The notes: generated from the letters alone by a model not told the origin. Counted from the stretch's first letter, positions 37,165-46,567 are shown. The stretch is 64,000 nt of DNA from Brevundimonas viscosa (GCF_900116065.1 NZ_FOZV01000007.1:62001-126000); one strand, 5' to 3'. Made by a program: numbers and translations.

Positions 37165-37902
37165 ATGTGGAAGCGACATCAGAAGTTCGAGCGCCACTCG
37201 CTGTGGCTCGTCATCGGCATCGTCATCACCGTGTCGATCGGGGGCCTGATCGAGATCGCCCCGCTGTTCTGGGTGGAGAGCACCATCGAGGAAGTGGAGG
37301 GCGTGCGCCCGTACACCCCGCTGGAGCAGGCAGGACGGGACATCTACGTCTCCGAGGGCTGCTACAGCTGCCACTCGCAGATGATCCGTCCGCTGCGCGA
37401 CGAGGTCGAGCGCTACGGCCACTACAGCCTGGCGGCGGAGAGCATGTACGACCACCCGTTCCAGTGGGGCTCCAAGCGCACCGGCCCGGATCTGGCGCGG
37501 GTCGGCGGCAAGTACTCCAACGACTGGCACGTCGAACACCTGAAGGACCCGCGCGCCGTGGTGCCGGAATCCAACATGCCGCCCTACCGCTTCCTGGCCG
37601 ACCAGGATCTCGACACCCACGCCACGCGTGAACGTCTGCGGGCCCTGCTCGCGGTCGGCGTCCCCTACACGGCGGCCCAGATCGAGAACGCGGAGGCCGA
37701 CCTGAAGGCCCAGGTGGATCCGTTCGCCAGCGAGACCTCGGAGCTGCGCCAGCGCTACGGCCCCAACGTGGTCCAAAGCGACTTCGACGGCGACCCGACC
37801 CGCCTGACCAAGATGGACGCCCTGATCGCCTATCTGCAGGTGCTGGGGACCATGGTCGACTTCCGCACCTACGAGGCGGAAAGCCCGGAGAACCTGCGAT
37901 GA
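37165..37902 (+). CDS. ccoO: cbb3 oxidase subunit II (mono-heme cytochrome c)
   Basis: A 245-residue membrane-anchored c-type cytochrome. One N-terminal helix (about 12-37) is followed by the heme c site [17 protein letters not shown], where CYSCH is the CXXCH motif; the heme methionine is probably in ESNMPPYRF. The start lies 5 bases after ccoN, and the stop overlaps ccoQ (ATGA). It passes electrons from CcoP to CcoN. Confidence 0.96.
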   Translation: MWKRHQKFERHSLWLVIGIVITVSIGGLIEIAPLFWVESTIEEVEGVRPYTPLEQAGRDIYVSEGCYSCHSQMIRPLRDEVERYGHYSLAAESMYDHPFQWGSKRTGPDLARVGGKYSNDWHVEHLKDPRAVVPESNMPPYRFLADQDLDTHATRERLRALLAVGVPYTAAQIENAEADLKAQVDPFASETSELRQRYGPNVVQSDFDGDPTRLTKMDALIAYLQVLGTMVDFRTYEAESPENLR

Positions 37903-38072
37903 GCGGCCTCGACTACGACACCGTGGCCCGCTTCGCCCAGCAGGGCGGGACCCTCTACTTCGGCGTGATGTTCGTGGCGGGCGTCGTCTGGGCCCTGCTG
38001 CCGCGCCACCGCGAGGCCTATCGCCGCCTCGCCCAACTGCCCCTCGAGAAGGACGAGGCCGACGATGTCTGA
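37899..38072 (+). CDS. ccoQ: cbb3 oxidase small subunit CcoQ/FixQ
   Basis: A 57-residue single-helix protein: a short N-terminus, a membrane helix at about 17-36 ([17 protein letters not shown]) and a charged tail ([20 protein letters not shown]). The size and place between ccoO and ccoP define it. It overlaps both neighbours by a few bases. CcoQ stabilises the oxidase complex. Confidence 0.9.
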   Translation: MSGLDYDTVARFAQQGGTLYFGVMFVAGVVWALLPRHREAYRRLAQLPLEKDEADDV

Positions 38073-38961
38073 GCCCGAACGCGACGAACACACCGGCGTC
38101 GAGACGACCGGCCACGAGTGGGACGGCATCCGCGAACTGGACAACCCGCTGCCGCGCTGGTGGCTGTGGGTCTGGTACGCGACCATCGCCTTCTCGATCG
38201 TCTACTGGGTGCTGATGCCGGCCTGGCCGGGGATCAGCGGCTACACGCGCGGCATGCTGGGCCAGTCGGACCGGGCGGACGTGGCCGCGGACCTGCGCGA
38301 ACTGCAGGCCCTGCGCGGCGAACGCGAGACGCAGCTGCTCAATGCTTCGCTGGAGCAGATCGAGCGCGATCCCGACCTGCAGGCCCACGCCCTGGCCGTC
38401 GGCCAGTCGGTGTTTGGCGACAACTGCGCCAGCTGTCACGGCGTCGGCGGCGCCGGGGCCCGGGGCTATCCGAACCTGCGCGACGACGTCTGGCTGTGGG
38501 GCGGAACCCTGCAGGACATCGAACACACCATCCGCGTCGGCGTCCGCGCCGGGCACGCGGACACCCGTGTGTCGATGATGCCCGCCTTCGGCCGCGACCG
38601 GATGCTGGACTCCGCCCAGATCTCCGACCTGACCGAGTACGTCGTGTCGCTCTCGGGCCGCGAGGCCGACGCGGCGGCGGCGGGGCGGGCGGCGCAGCTG
38701 TACGCCGACAACTGCGCCGCCTGTCACGGGCCCGGCGGCGAGGGCGACCAGCTGCAGGGCGCGCCCAACCTGCGGGACCGGGAGTGGCTGTATGGCTCCG
38801 ACCGCGCGTCGATCTCCGGCCAGATCCACAACGGCCGTAACGGCGTCATGCCGACCTGGGAGAACCGCTTCTCGCCGGGCGTGATCAAGGCGCTCGCCGT
38901 GTACATCCACGCCAACGCCGGAGGGGGCGAAGACGCGGGGGCAGCGGCGGCCGCGCCATGA
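38065..38961 (+). CDS. ccoP: cbb3 oxidase subunit III (di-heme cytochrome c)
   Basis: A 298-residue protein with an N-terminal helix (about 31-52) and two heme c motifs: CASCH (Cys121-His125) and CAACH (Cys217-His221). It receives electrons from soluble cytochrome c and feeds CcoO. Its start overlaps ccoQ and its stop overlaps ccoG (ATGA), so all are one transcript. Confidence 0.96.
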   Translation: MSEPERDEHTGVETTGHEWDGIRELDNPLPRWWLWVWYATIAFSIVYWVLMPAWPGISGYTRGMLGQSDRADVAADLRELQALRGERETQLLNASLEQIERDPDLQAHALAVGQSVFGDNCASCHGVGGAGARGYPNLRDDVWLWGGTLQDIEHTIRVGVRAGHADTRVSMMPAFGRDRMLDSAQISDLTEYVVSLSGREADAAAAGRAAQLYADNCAACHGPGGEGDQLQGAPNLRDREWLYGSDRASISGQIHNGRNGVMPTWENRFSPGVIKALAVYIHANAGGGEDAGAAAAAP

Positions 38962-40448
38962 CCCTGATCATCGACCGGACCCGCCAGACGCCGGCCGCCT
39001 CGAGCGGCCCGGTGTCGGCGGCGGAGCGCCAGCGGGCGAAGGCCCGGGGGACCGGACTCTACAAGGTCCGCGTCCCGATCTACCCGAAGCTGGTGCACGG
39101 CCCGTGGCGCTGGCTGAAGTGGGCCCTGCTGATCGCCATGCTGGGCATCTACTACGTCACGCCGTGGATCCGCTGGGAGCGCCCCGGCGCCCTGCCGGAC
39201 CAGGCGGTGCTGGTCGATTTCGACGGCGGCCGGTTCTACTTCTTCTGGATCCAGCTGTGGCCGCAGGAGGTGTATTTCATCACCGGCCTGCTGGTGCTGG
39301 CGGCGCTGGCCCTGTTCCTGACCACGGCGCTGTTTGGACGACTGTGGTGCGGCTACGCCTGTCCGCAGACGGTGTGGACGGACCTCTACATCTATGTCGA
39401 GCGGATGTTCGAGGGCGACCGCAACGCGCGCATGCGCCTCGACGCCGCGCCGATGTCGTTCAACAAGGCGTGGCGCAAGACCGGCAAGCACCTGGTGTGG
39501 ATCGGCATCGCCTTCGGCACCGGCGGGGCGTGGATCTTCTACTTCCACGACGCGCCGACGCTGATCCGGACCTTCTGGACCGGCGAGGCGCCGATCACCG
39601 CCTACGTCTCCTGTCTGGTGCTGACCGGCACGACCTATCTGTTCGCCGGCCACATGCGCGAGCAGGTGTGCACCTACATGTGCCCGTGGCCGCGCATCCA
39701 GGGGGCCATGCTGGACGACCAGTCGTTCCAGGTCACCTATCGCTACGACCGCGGCGAGCCGCGCGGGCCGCACAAGAAGTCCGACAGCTGGGAAGGCCGG
39801 GGCGACTGCATCGACTGCAACGCCTGCGTGGTCGCCTGCCCTATGGGCATCGACATCCGCAACGGGCCGCAGCTGGAGTGCATCAACTGCGGCCTGTGCA
39901 TCGACGCCTGCGACGACATCATGGTCAAGGTGGGCCGGCCCAAGGGGCTGATCGCCTACGACACCGACGCCGCCGTGGCCGCGCGGGCCAAGGGCGAGAA
40001 GCCGAAGCACAAGCTGATCCGCCCGCGCACGCTGTATTACGCTGTCGCGCTGACGCTGGTCTCGGGTGTGATGGTGTGGGGCTTCCTCGGCCGCAAGGAG
40101 CTGGACGTCCACGCGCTGCGCGACCGCAACCCGGCCATGGTGCGACTGAGCGACGGAGCCGTGCGCAACGGCTACACCCTGAAGATCGCCAACCGGACCT
40201 TCCAGCCGACGACGGTCGAGGTGCGCTTCGCCGGGATCGAGGGGGCGCGGCTGCGCAGCCCGGGCAAGCCGGCCGGCGAGCCGCTGCGGTTCGAGGTCGA
40301 GCCGAACCGGGTCACGCCGGTCCGCGTCTTCGTCACCGTGCCCTACGAACAGGTCGGCGAGGGCCAGCAAGGCGCGGCCTTCGAGGTCCGCGCGGGCGAC
40401 GAACGCCAGCTGGTGCAGACGGCCTTCACCTTCGGAGACCAGAGATGA
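38958..40448 (+). CDS. ccoG: Cytochrome oxidase accessory protein CcoG/FixG (ferredoxin-like)
   Basis: A 496-residue membrane protein with several helices and two 4Fe-4S motifs: CIDCNACVVACPMGIDI (about residue 284) and CINCGLCIDACDDIM. It also has the conserved CGYACPQTVW segment. CcoG is a cupric reductase that helps supply Cu(I) for cbb3 assembly. It overlaps ccoP and ccoH by 4 bases each. Confidence 0.95.
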   Translation: MTLIIDRTRQTPAASSGPVSAAERQRAKARGTGLYKVRVPIYPKLVHGPWRWLKWALLIAMLGIYYVTPWIRWERPGALPDQAVLVDFDGGRFYFFWIQLWPQEVYFITGLLVLAALALFLTTALFGRLWCGYACPQTVWTDLYIYVERMFEGDRNARMRLDAAPMSFNKAWRKTGKHLVWIGIAFGTGGAWIFYFHDAPTLIRTFWTGEAPITAYVSCLVLTGTTYLFAGHMREQVCTYMCPWPRIQGAMLDDQSFQVTYRYDRGEPRGPHKKSDSWEGRGDCIDCNACVVACPMGIDIRNGPQLECINCGLCIDACDDIMVKVGRPKGLIAYDTDAAVAARAKGEKPKHKLIRPRTLYYAVALTLVSGVMVWGFLGRKELDVHALRDRNPAMVRLSDGAVRNGYTLKIANRTFQPTTVEVRFAGIEGARLRSPGKPAGEPLRFEVEPNRVTPVRVFVTVPYEQVGEGQQGAAFEVRAGDERQLVQTAFTFGDQR

Positions 40449-40909
40449 GCGGTTTCACCATCAAGGGCTGGCATGTCGGCGTCGGGGTGACGGCCTTCTT
40501 CGGTCTGATCATCGCGGTCGACGCGGCCTTCCTGACCCTGGCCTACCGCACGCATCCCGGGCAGGTGGCGAACAAGCCCTACGAGGCGGGCCTGCTCTAC
40601 AACGCCGAACTGGAGCGGCAGCGGCGCCAGGCCGAGCTGGGCTGGCGCGCCGCCGCCGAGGCGCGGCCGGACGGGGTGGCGGTGTGGATGCGCAACGCGG
40701 CGGGTCAGCCGCTGGCCGGCCTGACCGTCAGCGCCGACCTGCAGCGGCCGGCCACCGGGCACGGTCGTACGCGGCTGACGCTGACCGAGGCGGAGCCCGG
40801 CCTCTACGTCGCCCGGACGACGCTTTCCGGAACCTGGGACGCCGCCGTCGCGGCCCGCGACGCCGCCGGCCGCGACTTCGTGGCCAGCCGGAGACTGACA
40901 TGGCCGTGA
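40445..40909 (+). CDS. ccoH: cbb3 assembly protein CcoH/FixH
   Basis: A 154-residue protein with one N-terminal membrane helix (about 8-31, containing GVGVTAFFGLIIAVDAAFLT) and a periplasmic Ig-like domain. The YRTHPG motif after the helix and the tail LSGTWDAAVAA are typical of FixH. The stop overlaps the ccoI start. It aids late assembly of the oxidase. Confidence 0.92.
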   Translation: MSGFTIKGWHVGVGVTAFFGLIIAVDAAFLTLAYRTHPGQVANKPYEAGLLYNAELERQRRQAELGWRAAAEARPDGVAVWMRNAAGQPLAGLTVSADLQRPATGHGRTRLTLTEAEPGLYVARTTLSGTWDAAVAARDAAGRDFVASRRLTWP

Positions 40910-43071
40910 CCTGGGACGCGGCGAACGCGCCCGACATGGGCGCCTTCGTCCGACGCGACGCCGACGGCCGCGCCGGGGTCGACCTGCTGGTGCGCGGGGC
41001 GCGCTGCGCCGGCTGCATCGCCAAGATCGAGAAGGCCGTGGCGGCCCTGCCGGGCGTCGCCTCGGCCCGGCTGAACCTGTCGTTGGGCAAGCTGGCGGTG
41101 GGTTTCGCCGACGGGCGGGCCGATCCGGCGGCGGTGATCGCCGCCCTCGAGGGGCTCGGCTACGAGGCGACCCTGTTCGATCCGCGCGAGGCGCGCGACC
41201 AGCGCGACCGCGAGGGCCGGCGGCTGATCATCGCCCTGGCCGTGGCCGGCTTCGGCGCCATGAACGCCATGATGTTCTCCGTGCCGCTGTGGGCCGGCCT
41301 GTTCGACCAGGAGCTGGGGCCGTCCACGCGCACCCTGATGATGTGGTTGTCGGGGATCGTCGGCGCGCCGTGCGCCCTGTACGCCGGCATGCCGTTCTTC
41401 GACTCGGCGTGGCGTTCGCTCCGCGCGGGTCGGGCCAACATGGACGTGCCGATCTCCATCGGCGTGATCCTGACCCTGGCCATCAGCTTCTCCGAGACCT
41501 TCCTGAACGGCCGGGACGCCTATTTCGACGCCGCGGTCATGCTGCTGTTCCTGCTGCTGGTGGGACGCTGGCTGGATCATGTGTTGCGGGGCAAGGCGCG
41601 CAGCGCCGCCGCGGATCTGCTAGCCCTGCAGGCCCCGACGGCCACCCGCCTGGACGGCGAGGGGCGCGAGCGGGCCATTCCACTGGCCGATGTGCGGCCC
41701 GGCGATCGCCTCCGCGTGCGTCCCGGAGAGCGCATTCCGGTGGACGGGGTGCTGGAGGACGGCCGCTCCGAAATCGACAACAGCCTGCTGACGGGCGAGA
41801 GCGCGCCGGAAGCGGTCGGCCCCGGCGGCGCCTGCCGCGCCGGCGCCCTCAATCTGTCGGGATTGCTGACGCTGCGGGCCGCCGCGCGGTCGGACGACTC
41901 GGCGTTGGCGGCGATCGCGCGGCTGGTCGACGCCGGGGCGCAGAACCGCTCGCGCTACGTCCGTCTGGCCGACAAGGCCGCCGCCCTCTACGTGCCGGTG
42001 GTGCACACGGTCGCCGCCCTGACCTTCGCCGGCGGCTGGGCGCTGGGGCTGGGCCCGCGCGAGGCGCTGATCCGCGCCGTGGCGGTGCTGATCGTGACCT
42101 GCCCCTGTGCGCTCGGGCTGGCGGTGCCGGCGGTCCAGGTGGCCGCCTCGTCGCGGCTGTTCCGCCGCGGGGTGCTGGTCAAGTCGGGCGCCGCCCTGGA
42201 GCGGCTGGCCGAGGTCCAACATGTCGTCTTCGACAAGACCGGGGTGCTCACCGAGGGGCGTCCGGAACTGGTCGAGGCGGACCCGGAGACCGTTGCGCGC
42301 GTGGCGCCGCTGGCCCGCGCCTCGCGCCACCCCCTGGCCCGCGCCGTGGCGCGCGCCGCCGGAGAGGGGCCGACCGCGACGGAAGTGGTCGAGCATGCGG
42401 GGCAAGGCGTGGAAGGCCTCGTCGAGGGCCGCCGCGCCCGCCTCGGTCGCGCCGCCTTCGTCGGCGCTCCGACCCTCAAGCAGGGCGAGACGGAGCTGTG
42501 GTTCGGCGTCGAGGGCGAGGCGCCGGTGCGTCTTCGCTTCGCCGACCGCCTGCGCGCGGATACGGCGGAGACGGTGGCGGCGCTGAAGGCGCGGGGGCTG
42601 ACGGTGGAGATCCTGTCGGGCGACCTGGCCGGGGCTGTCGGCGAGGCCGCAGCGGCGGTCGGCGTGGCCGACTGGCGCGCCGGACTGACGCCCGAAGAGA
42701 AGGCGGAGGCGGTGGATCGGCTGTCGACGAACAGCAAGGTGCTGATGATCGGCGACGGGCTGAACGACGCCGCCGCCTTGGCGCGGGCCCACGCGGCCAT
42801 CGCGCCGGGGTCGGCGCTGGAAGCCAGCCAGAACGCCGCCGACCTGGTGCTGTCCGGTCCGGAACTCGGCGCGGTGGTCGAGGCGCTGGACGTGGCGCGC
42901 TCGGCGCGGAACCGGGCGCTGGAGAATTTTGGCTTCGCCGCGGTGTATAATCTCGTCGCAGCGCCGGCGGCCATGCTGGGCTTCGTCAATCCGTTCGTGG
43001 CGGCGATCGCCATGTCGGGGTCGTCGCTGGTGGTCACGCTCAACGCGCTGCGCGTGGGAGGCCGTCGATGA
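40900..43071 (+). CDS. ccoI: Copper-exporting P1B-type ATPase for oxidase assembly
   Basis: A 723-residue P-type ATPase that exports copper to the periplasm for cbb3 maturation. It has an N-terminal metal-binding domain (GARCAGCIAKIE), the transmembrane copper site TCPCALGLAVP, the phosphorylation loop VFDKTGVLTEG (Asp445) and GDGLNDAAALARA. The usual invariant DKTGT reads DKTGV here. The start overlaps ccoH and the stop overlaps ccoS. Confidence 0.93.
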   Translation: MAVTWDAANAPDMGAFVRRDADGRAGVDLLVRGARCAGCIAKIEKAVAALPGVASARLNLSLGKLAVGFADGRADPAAVIAALEGLGYEATLFDPREARDQRDREGRRLIIALAVAGFGAMNAMMFSVPLWAGLFDQELGPSTRTLMMWLSGIVGAPCALYAGMPFFDSAWRSLRAGRANMDVPISIGVILTLAISFSETFLNGRDAYFDAAVMLLFLLLVGRWLDHVLRGKARSAAADLLALQAPTATRLDGEGRERAIPLADVRPGDRLRVRPGERIPVDGVLEDGRSEIDNSLLTGESAPEAVGPGGACRAGALNLSGLLTLRAAARSDDSALAAIARLVDAGAQNRSRYVRLADKAAALYVPVVHTVAALTFAGGWALGLGPREALIRAVAVLIVTCPCALGLAVPAVQVAASSRLFRRGVLVKSGAALERLAEVQHVVFDKTGVLTEGRPELVEADPETVARVAPLARASRHPLARAVARAAGEGPTATEVVEHAGQGVEGLVEGRRARLGRAAFVGAPTLKQGETELWFGVEGEAPVRLRFADRLRADTAETVAALKARGLTVEILSGDLAGAVGEAAAAVGVADWRAGLTPEEKAEAVDRLSTNSKVLMIGDGLNDAAALARAHAAIAPGSALEASQNAADLVLSGPELGAVVEALDVARSARNRALENFGFAAVYNLVAAPAAMLGFVNPFVAAIAMSGSSLVVTLNALRVGGRR

Positions 43072-43223
43072 ACATCCTGCTCGTGCTGGCGCCGCTGTCG
43101 CTCGCCCTCGGCATCGGGGCGGTGGTCGCCTTCCTGTGGACGCTGCGCGCCGGCCAGTACGAGGACGTGCGCGGCGCGGCCGAGCGCATCCTGATCGAGG
43201 ACGAGGACGGCCCGGGCGCCTGA
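43068..43223 (+). CDS. ccoS: cbb3 maturation protein CcoS/FixS
   Basis: A 51-residue protein with one membrane helix (about 2-24, containing LLVLAPLSLALGIGAVVAFL), then a short acidic tail starting LRAGQYEDVRGAAERIL. CcoS is needed for cofactor insertion into the oxidase. The start overlaps the ccoI stop. It ends the coupled operon. Confidence 0.9.
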   Translation: MNILLVLAPLSLALGIGAVVAFLWTLRAGQYEDVRGAAERILIEDEDGPGA

Positions 43224-43260
43224 GGGCGCGGCAGGGCGGGCGTCGGGAAGGTCGCAGGCA

Positions 43261-43659
43261 GTGGAAGAGTTCTACGTTCAGATCCGGCAGGTGCACATCG
43301 CGGCGGTGATCGCCAGCGGCGGCCTGTTCTTTGTGCGCGGCCTGCTGCTGAACCTGTTCGACCAGCGCTGGGTGATGGCGGGGCCGATCCGCTGGACCAG
43401 CTATGCGGTGGATACGGTCCTGCTCACCGCCGCCCTGATGCTGATGACCATCGTCCAGCAGTATCCGTTCGCCGACGCCTGGCTGACGGTGAAGGTCGCG
43501 CTGCTGGGCGTCTACATCGGCCTGGGCAGCTTCGCCCTCAAGCGGGGTCGCTCGAGGAGGGTACGGATCGGCTTCTGGGCGGCGGCGGCGGGCGTGTACC
43601 TGTTCATCGCCAGCGTGGCCCGGGCGCACAATCCGCTGGGGCTGTTCGCGGGTCTGTAA
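43261..43659 (+). CDS. SirB-family membrane protein
   Basis: A 132-residue protein with four membrane segments. The pattern VHIAAVIASGGLFFVRGLLL with RWTSYAVDTVLLTAALML matches the SirB/PF04247 family of small inner-membrane proteins of unknown function. A GTG start 37 bases after ccoS suggests the same transcript as the oxidase assembly genes. A role in oxidase or denitrification membrane biology is inferred from position only. Confidence 0.78.
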   Translation: MEEFYVQIRQVHIAAVIASGGLFFVRGLLLNLFDQRWVMAGPIRWTSYAVDTVLLTAALMLMTIVQQYPFADAWLTVKVALLGVYIGLGSFALKRGRSRRVRIGFWAAAAGVYLFIASVARAHNPLGLFAGL

Positions 43660-43692
43660 AGTCCCGTAGCGGACAATTCCGGAGCGGCCGGA

Positions 43693-43706
43693 TTGCGCGG
43701 CGACAA
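43693..43706. promoter_or_regulatory. Partial NnrR-type box before the TonB receptor
   Basis: TTGCGCGGCGACAA has a perfect left half-site (TTGCG) and a near right half-site (GACAA) with the 4-base spacer. It lies 69 bases before the TonB-receptor start. A weaker match than at norB, but correctly placed. Confidence 0.5.
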
Positions 43707-43774
43707 GCGGCGCCGGCCGCCGCGGCGCGACAAGGGCGCGCGGCGATCCTGCCGCGCCCGCCTGGCCTGTCGAC

Positions 43775-45811
43775 ATGCTTCTCTCCACCGTTTCCGCCCT
43801 GGCCCTTCTGGGCGCGCCGGCCGTCTCCGAACCGCTGGAGGAGCCCACCGTACTGAGCGAGGTGGTCGTCACCGCCATGATCGACCCTGCAGATCCGACC
43901 GTGGCGCGTCGCGCCCGCGCGGAGCTGCAGGAGACGCCCGGCGCAGTGTCGGTGATCGCCCGGGAAGCGTACCAGGACCACCTGGCCACCCATCTCGGCG
44001 AGGCGCTGCACGGCGCGCCCGGCGTCTACGCCCAGAAGCGCTGGGGCGAGGACGTGCGCCTGTCGATCCGGGGCTCCGGCGTCGGCAACTCGATCCACAA
44101 CCGGGGCGTGGTGCTGGCCCAGGACGGGGTGCCGTTCAACCAGGCCGACGGCTTCGGCGACTTCCAGGAGATCGACCTGCTGAGCGCCCGCTACATCGAG
44201 GTGTACAAGGGCGGCAACGCCCTTCGCTTCGGCGGCGCGGCCATGGGCGGGGCGATCGAGCTGAACACGCCGACGGGCCGCAACGCCCCGGCCGCCAATG
44301 AGGTCCGGCTGGAGGGCGGCTCGTTCGGCACCTTCCGCGCCCACGGCGAACTGGCGCGCAAGGGCGACGCCTGGGATGTTTGGGCCGGGGCCACCTTCCT
44401 GGCCGCCGACGGCGCCCGGGCGCATTCCGCGCAGCAATCGCAGCGGCTGAGCCTGAACCTCGGCCGCTCGCTGGGCGAGGACCGCGAGGTGCGGGTGCTG
44501 CTGAGCGCCGCGGACATCGAGAACGAGATTCCCGGCGCCCTGACGTGGGCGCAGCTGCAGGCCGATCCGGACCAGGCTGCGCCGGGCGTGATCGCCCGCG
44601 ACTACCGGCGCGACATGACCTCGCTGCGCGGCTCGGTGCAAGTGGACTGGCGGCTGAATGAGGCCTGGACCTTCGAGGGCGGAATCTACGCCGCCCTGAA
44701 GGACCTCGACCACCCGATCTCCATCGTCATCGACCAGGAAAGTCTCAACATCGGCGCCTTCGGCCGGCTGGACTGGGCCGGAACGCTCGGCGGGCGTCAG
44801 GCCGACCTGTTCGTCGGCGCCTGGCTGCGGCAGGGCGAACTAGACGGACGGGTGCTGCAGAACGTGGCCGGCCAGCGCGGCGCCCTGATGGGCGACACGC
44901 GGCAGGAAGCCACCGCGCTGGACGTCTTCGCCGAGGGGCGGCTGTTCGTCACCGAACAGCTGGCGGTGGTCGCCGGCGGCAGCGCGGGCTGGACCTCACG
45001 CGACTACACCGACCGGCTGAACCCGGCGCGCAGCGACTCCCGCGACTTCGACTGGTTCGCGCCGAGGCTCGGACTGCTGTGGGAGTTCGAAGGCGGCCAG
45101 CAGCTGTTCGCCAACGTCACCCGCAGCGTGGAGCCGCCGGCGTTCGCCGCCCTGGTGCAGTCGCCGATCCCGGCCTTTGTGCCGGTCGAGATGCAGGAGG
45201 CGTGGACGTACGAGATCGGCGCGCGCGGCCGGCGCGGGGCTCTGAGCTGGGACATGGCCGCCTACCGGATGGAGGTGGACAACGAACTGCTCTCCTTCCT
45301 GCCGGGACCGGACATTCCGGCGGCCACCTTCAACGCCGGACCGACGATCCACAGCGGGGTCGAGGCGGGGCTGGAATGGCGCATCCTGCGCGCTGGCGAC
45401 TACGAACTGGATCTGCACCAGACCTACGCCTGGTCCGACTTCCGCTTCCACGGCGACAGCCGCTATGGCTCCAACCAGCTGCCGGTGGTGCCGGAGCACC
45501 ACTACCACGCCGAACTGCGCCTCGGCCGGCGCGGGGTGTGGTCGATCGCGCCGGCGGTGGAGTGGGCTCCGGGCGGAGCCTGGGTCGACTACGCCAACAC
45601 GCTGGAGAGCCCCGGCTACGCCGTGTGGTCACTGAACGCCACCTGGACGGCCCGTCCCGGCGTGACCCTATTCCTCGACGCCCGGAACCTCACCGACGAG
45701 ATCTACGCATCCAACGCCAATGCGGTGACCGACGCCCGCGTCGCCTCCACCGCCGTGTTCTGGCCGGGCGAGGGGCGTTCGGCCTTCGTCGGCCTCCGCG
45801 CCAGCTTCTAG
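43775..45811 (+). CDS. TonB-dependent outer-membrane receptor (candidate copper uptake)
   Basis: A 678-residue receptor with a signal peptide, a TonB-box-like EVVVTAM at about 29-35, a plug domain (about 45-165) with SIRGSGVGNSIHNRGV and EVYKGGNALRFGG, and a 22-strand barrel that ends in an aromatic Phe. It resembles the FecA/metal branch. Its neighbour is a DUF1775/YcnI copper-binding protein, and the flanking operons build copper enzymes (cbb3 and NirK), so copper import is the best guess. The ligand cannot be proved from sequence. Confidence 0.85.
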   Translation: MLLSTVSALALLGAPAVSEPLEEPTVLSEVVVTAMIDPADPTVARRARAELQETPGAVSVIAREAYQDHLATHLGEALHGAPGVYAQKRWGEDVRLSIRGSGVGNSIHNRGVVLAQDGVPFNQADGFGDFQEIDLLSARYIEVYKGGNALRFGGAAMGGAIELNTPTGRNAPAANEVRLEGGSFGTFRAHGELARKGDAWDVWAGATFLAADGARAHSAQQSQRLSLNLGRSLGEDREVRVLLSAADIENEIPGALTWAQLQADPDQAAPGVIARDYRRDMTSLRGSVQVDWRLNEAWTFEGGIYAALKDLDHPISIVIDQESLNIGAFGRLDWAGTLGGRQADLFVGAWLRQGELDGRVLQNVAGQRGALMGDTRQEATALDVFAEGRLFVTEQLAVVAGGSAGWTSRDYTDRLNPARSDSRDFDWFAPRLGLLWEFEGGQQLFANVTRSVEPPAFAALVQSPIPAFVPVEMQEAWTYEIGARGRRGALSWDMAAYRMEVDNELLSFLPGPDIPAATFNAGPTIHSGVEAGLEWRILRAGDYELDLHQTYAWSDFRFHGDSRYGSNQLPVVPEHHYHAELRLGRRGVWSIAPAVEWAPGGAWVDYANTLESPGYAVWSLNATWTARPGVTLFLDARNLTDEIYASNANAVTDARVASTAVFWPGEGRSAFVGLRASF

Positions 45812-45822
45812 GAGATCCCGCC

Positions 45823-46338
45823 ATGCGCAACGCCCTTCTGCTCGCCGGCCTCGTCGGCCTCATCGCCGGGCCGGCCGCGGCCCATCCCGTCTTCGCCGAG
45901 AAGGAGGCGATCGCCGGCGGCCACTGGGCCGGCGAGCTGCGGCTGGGCCACGGCTGCGACGGCTCTCCGACCACGTCGCTGCGGGTGGAGATGCCCGAGG
46001 CGCTGCTCGTCGTCCGGGCGCAGCCCAAGCCCGGCTGGACCGTGGCCATTGAGCGGGCGCCGCTGGCGCAACCGGTGGCGGGCGAGGGCGGGCGGATGAT
46101 CACCGAGCGTGTGACGGCGGTCACCTGGACCGGTCGTCTGACCGACGACCAGTTCGATGTCTTCGGCCTCGCCGCCAAACTTCCGGATACGGCGGGGCCG
46201 CTGGCCTTCGACGTGATCCAGACCTGCGAGAGCGGTGTGGTGGCGTGGAACGAGACGGCCGGGCCGGACGGCGCCAGCCCGGCGCACCCGCCGGCGACGC
46301 TGAACCTGGTCTCCGCGGGGGCGCGGCCGCATCACTGA
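45823..46338 (+). CDS. YcnI/DUF1775 family exported protein
   Basis: A 171-residue protein with a signal peptide (about 1-20) whose mature chain begins with His (AHPVFAEKEA). It then has GHGCDGSPTTSLRVEMPE, a pattern shared by YcnI/DUF1775 proteins. In YcnI the mature N-terminal histidine binds copper. The ATG follows a TAGGAGAT site directly after the TonB receptor, so they are one operon. A perfect terminator follows at 46388. Confidence 0.82.
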   Translation: MRNALLLAGLVGLIAGPAAAHPVFAEKEAIAGGHWAGELRLGHGCDGSPTTSLRVEMPEALLVVRAQPKPGWTVAIERAPLAQPVAGEGGRMITERVTAVTWTGRLTDDQFDVFGLAAKLPDTAGPLAFDVIQTCESGVVAWNETAGPDGASPAHPPATLNLVSAGARPHH

Positions 46339-46387
46339 CTCCCGCCGCGTCGGCCCTTCGCCGGGCCCTTCATCAACCCTCTCCGTA

Positions 46388-46418
46388 GAGGCCCGGGAAA
46401 GACGCCCGGGCCTCTTTT
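46388..46418 (+). terminator. Rho-independent terminator after the TonB-receptor/YcnI operon
   Basis: The perfect 10-base stem GAGGCCCGGG / CCCGGGCCTC with a 7-base loop is followed by TTTT. It separates the copper-uptake operon from nirK. Confidence 0.92.
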
Positions 46419-46449
46419 GCGTTCGACCCAGACGTGTCTCCGTATGACT

Positions 46450-46457
46450 ACCTAGGT
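46450..46457. promoter_or_regulatory. ACCTAGGT palindrome upstream of nirK
   Basis: A perfect 8-base palindrome set in GACTACCTAGGTGTTCG, about 185 bases before the nirK start. Similar CCCTAGG and CCCTTAGG motifs occur before fixL/hemN and fixK, so it may be a binding site of FixJ or another NarL-family regulator. Inference only. Confidence 0.35.
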
Positions 46458-46553
46458 GTTCGCACGGAGGGTGCGGCGTCGCCGTGTAAGCAGCGGAAAA
46501 AACTCAAGAAATGGCGCGGAAGGGCAAGGGTCGGTAGTGTCACGGAGGGGAGG

Positions 46554-46567
46554 TTGTCGGCCCGCAA
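46554..46567. promoter_or_regulatory. NnrR-type box before nirK
   Basis: TTGTCGGCCCGCAA has the 14-base layout with left half TTGTC and right half CGCAA, 72 bases before the nirK ATG. nirK is a classic target of NnrR in alphaproteobacteria, which adds weight to this imperfect match. Confidence 0.6.

Noticed and set aside
43775..45811. TonB receptor as a B12 receptor serving nrdJ
   Set aside because: No B12-related gene or riboswitch is adjacent, while the YcnI partner and flanking copper enzymes point to copper.
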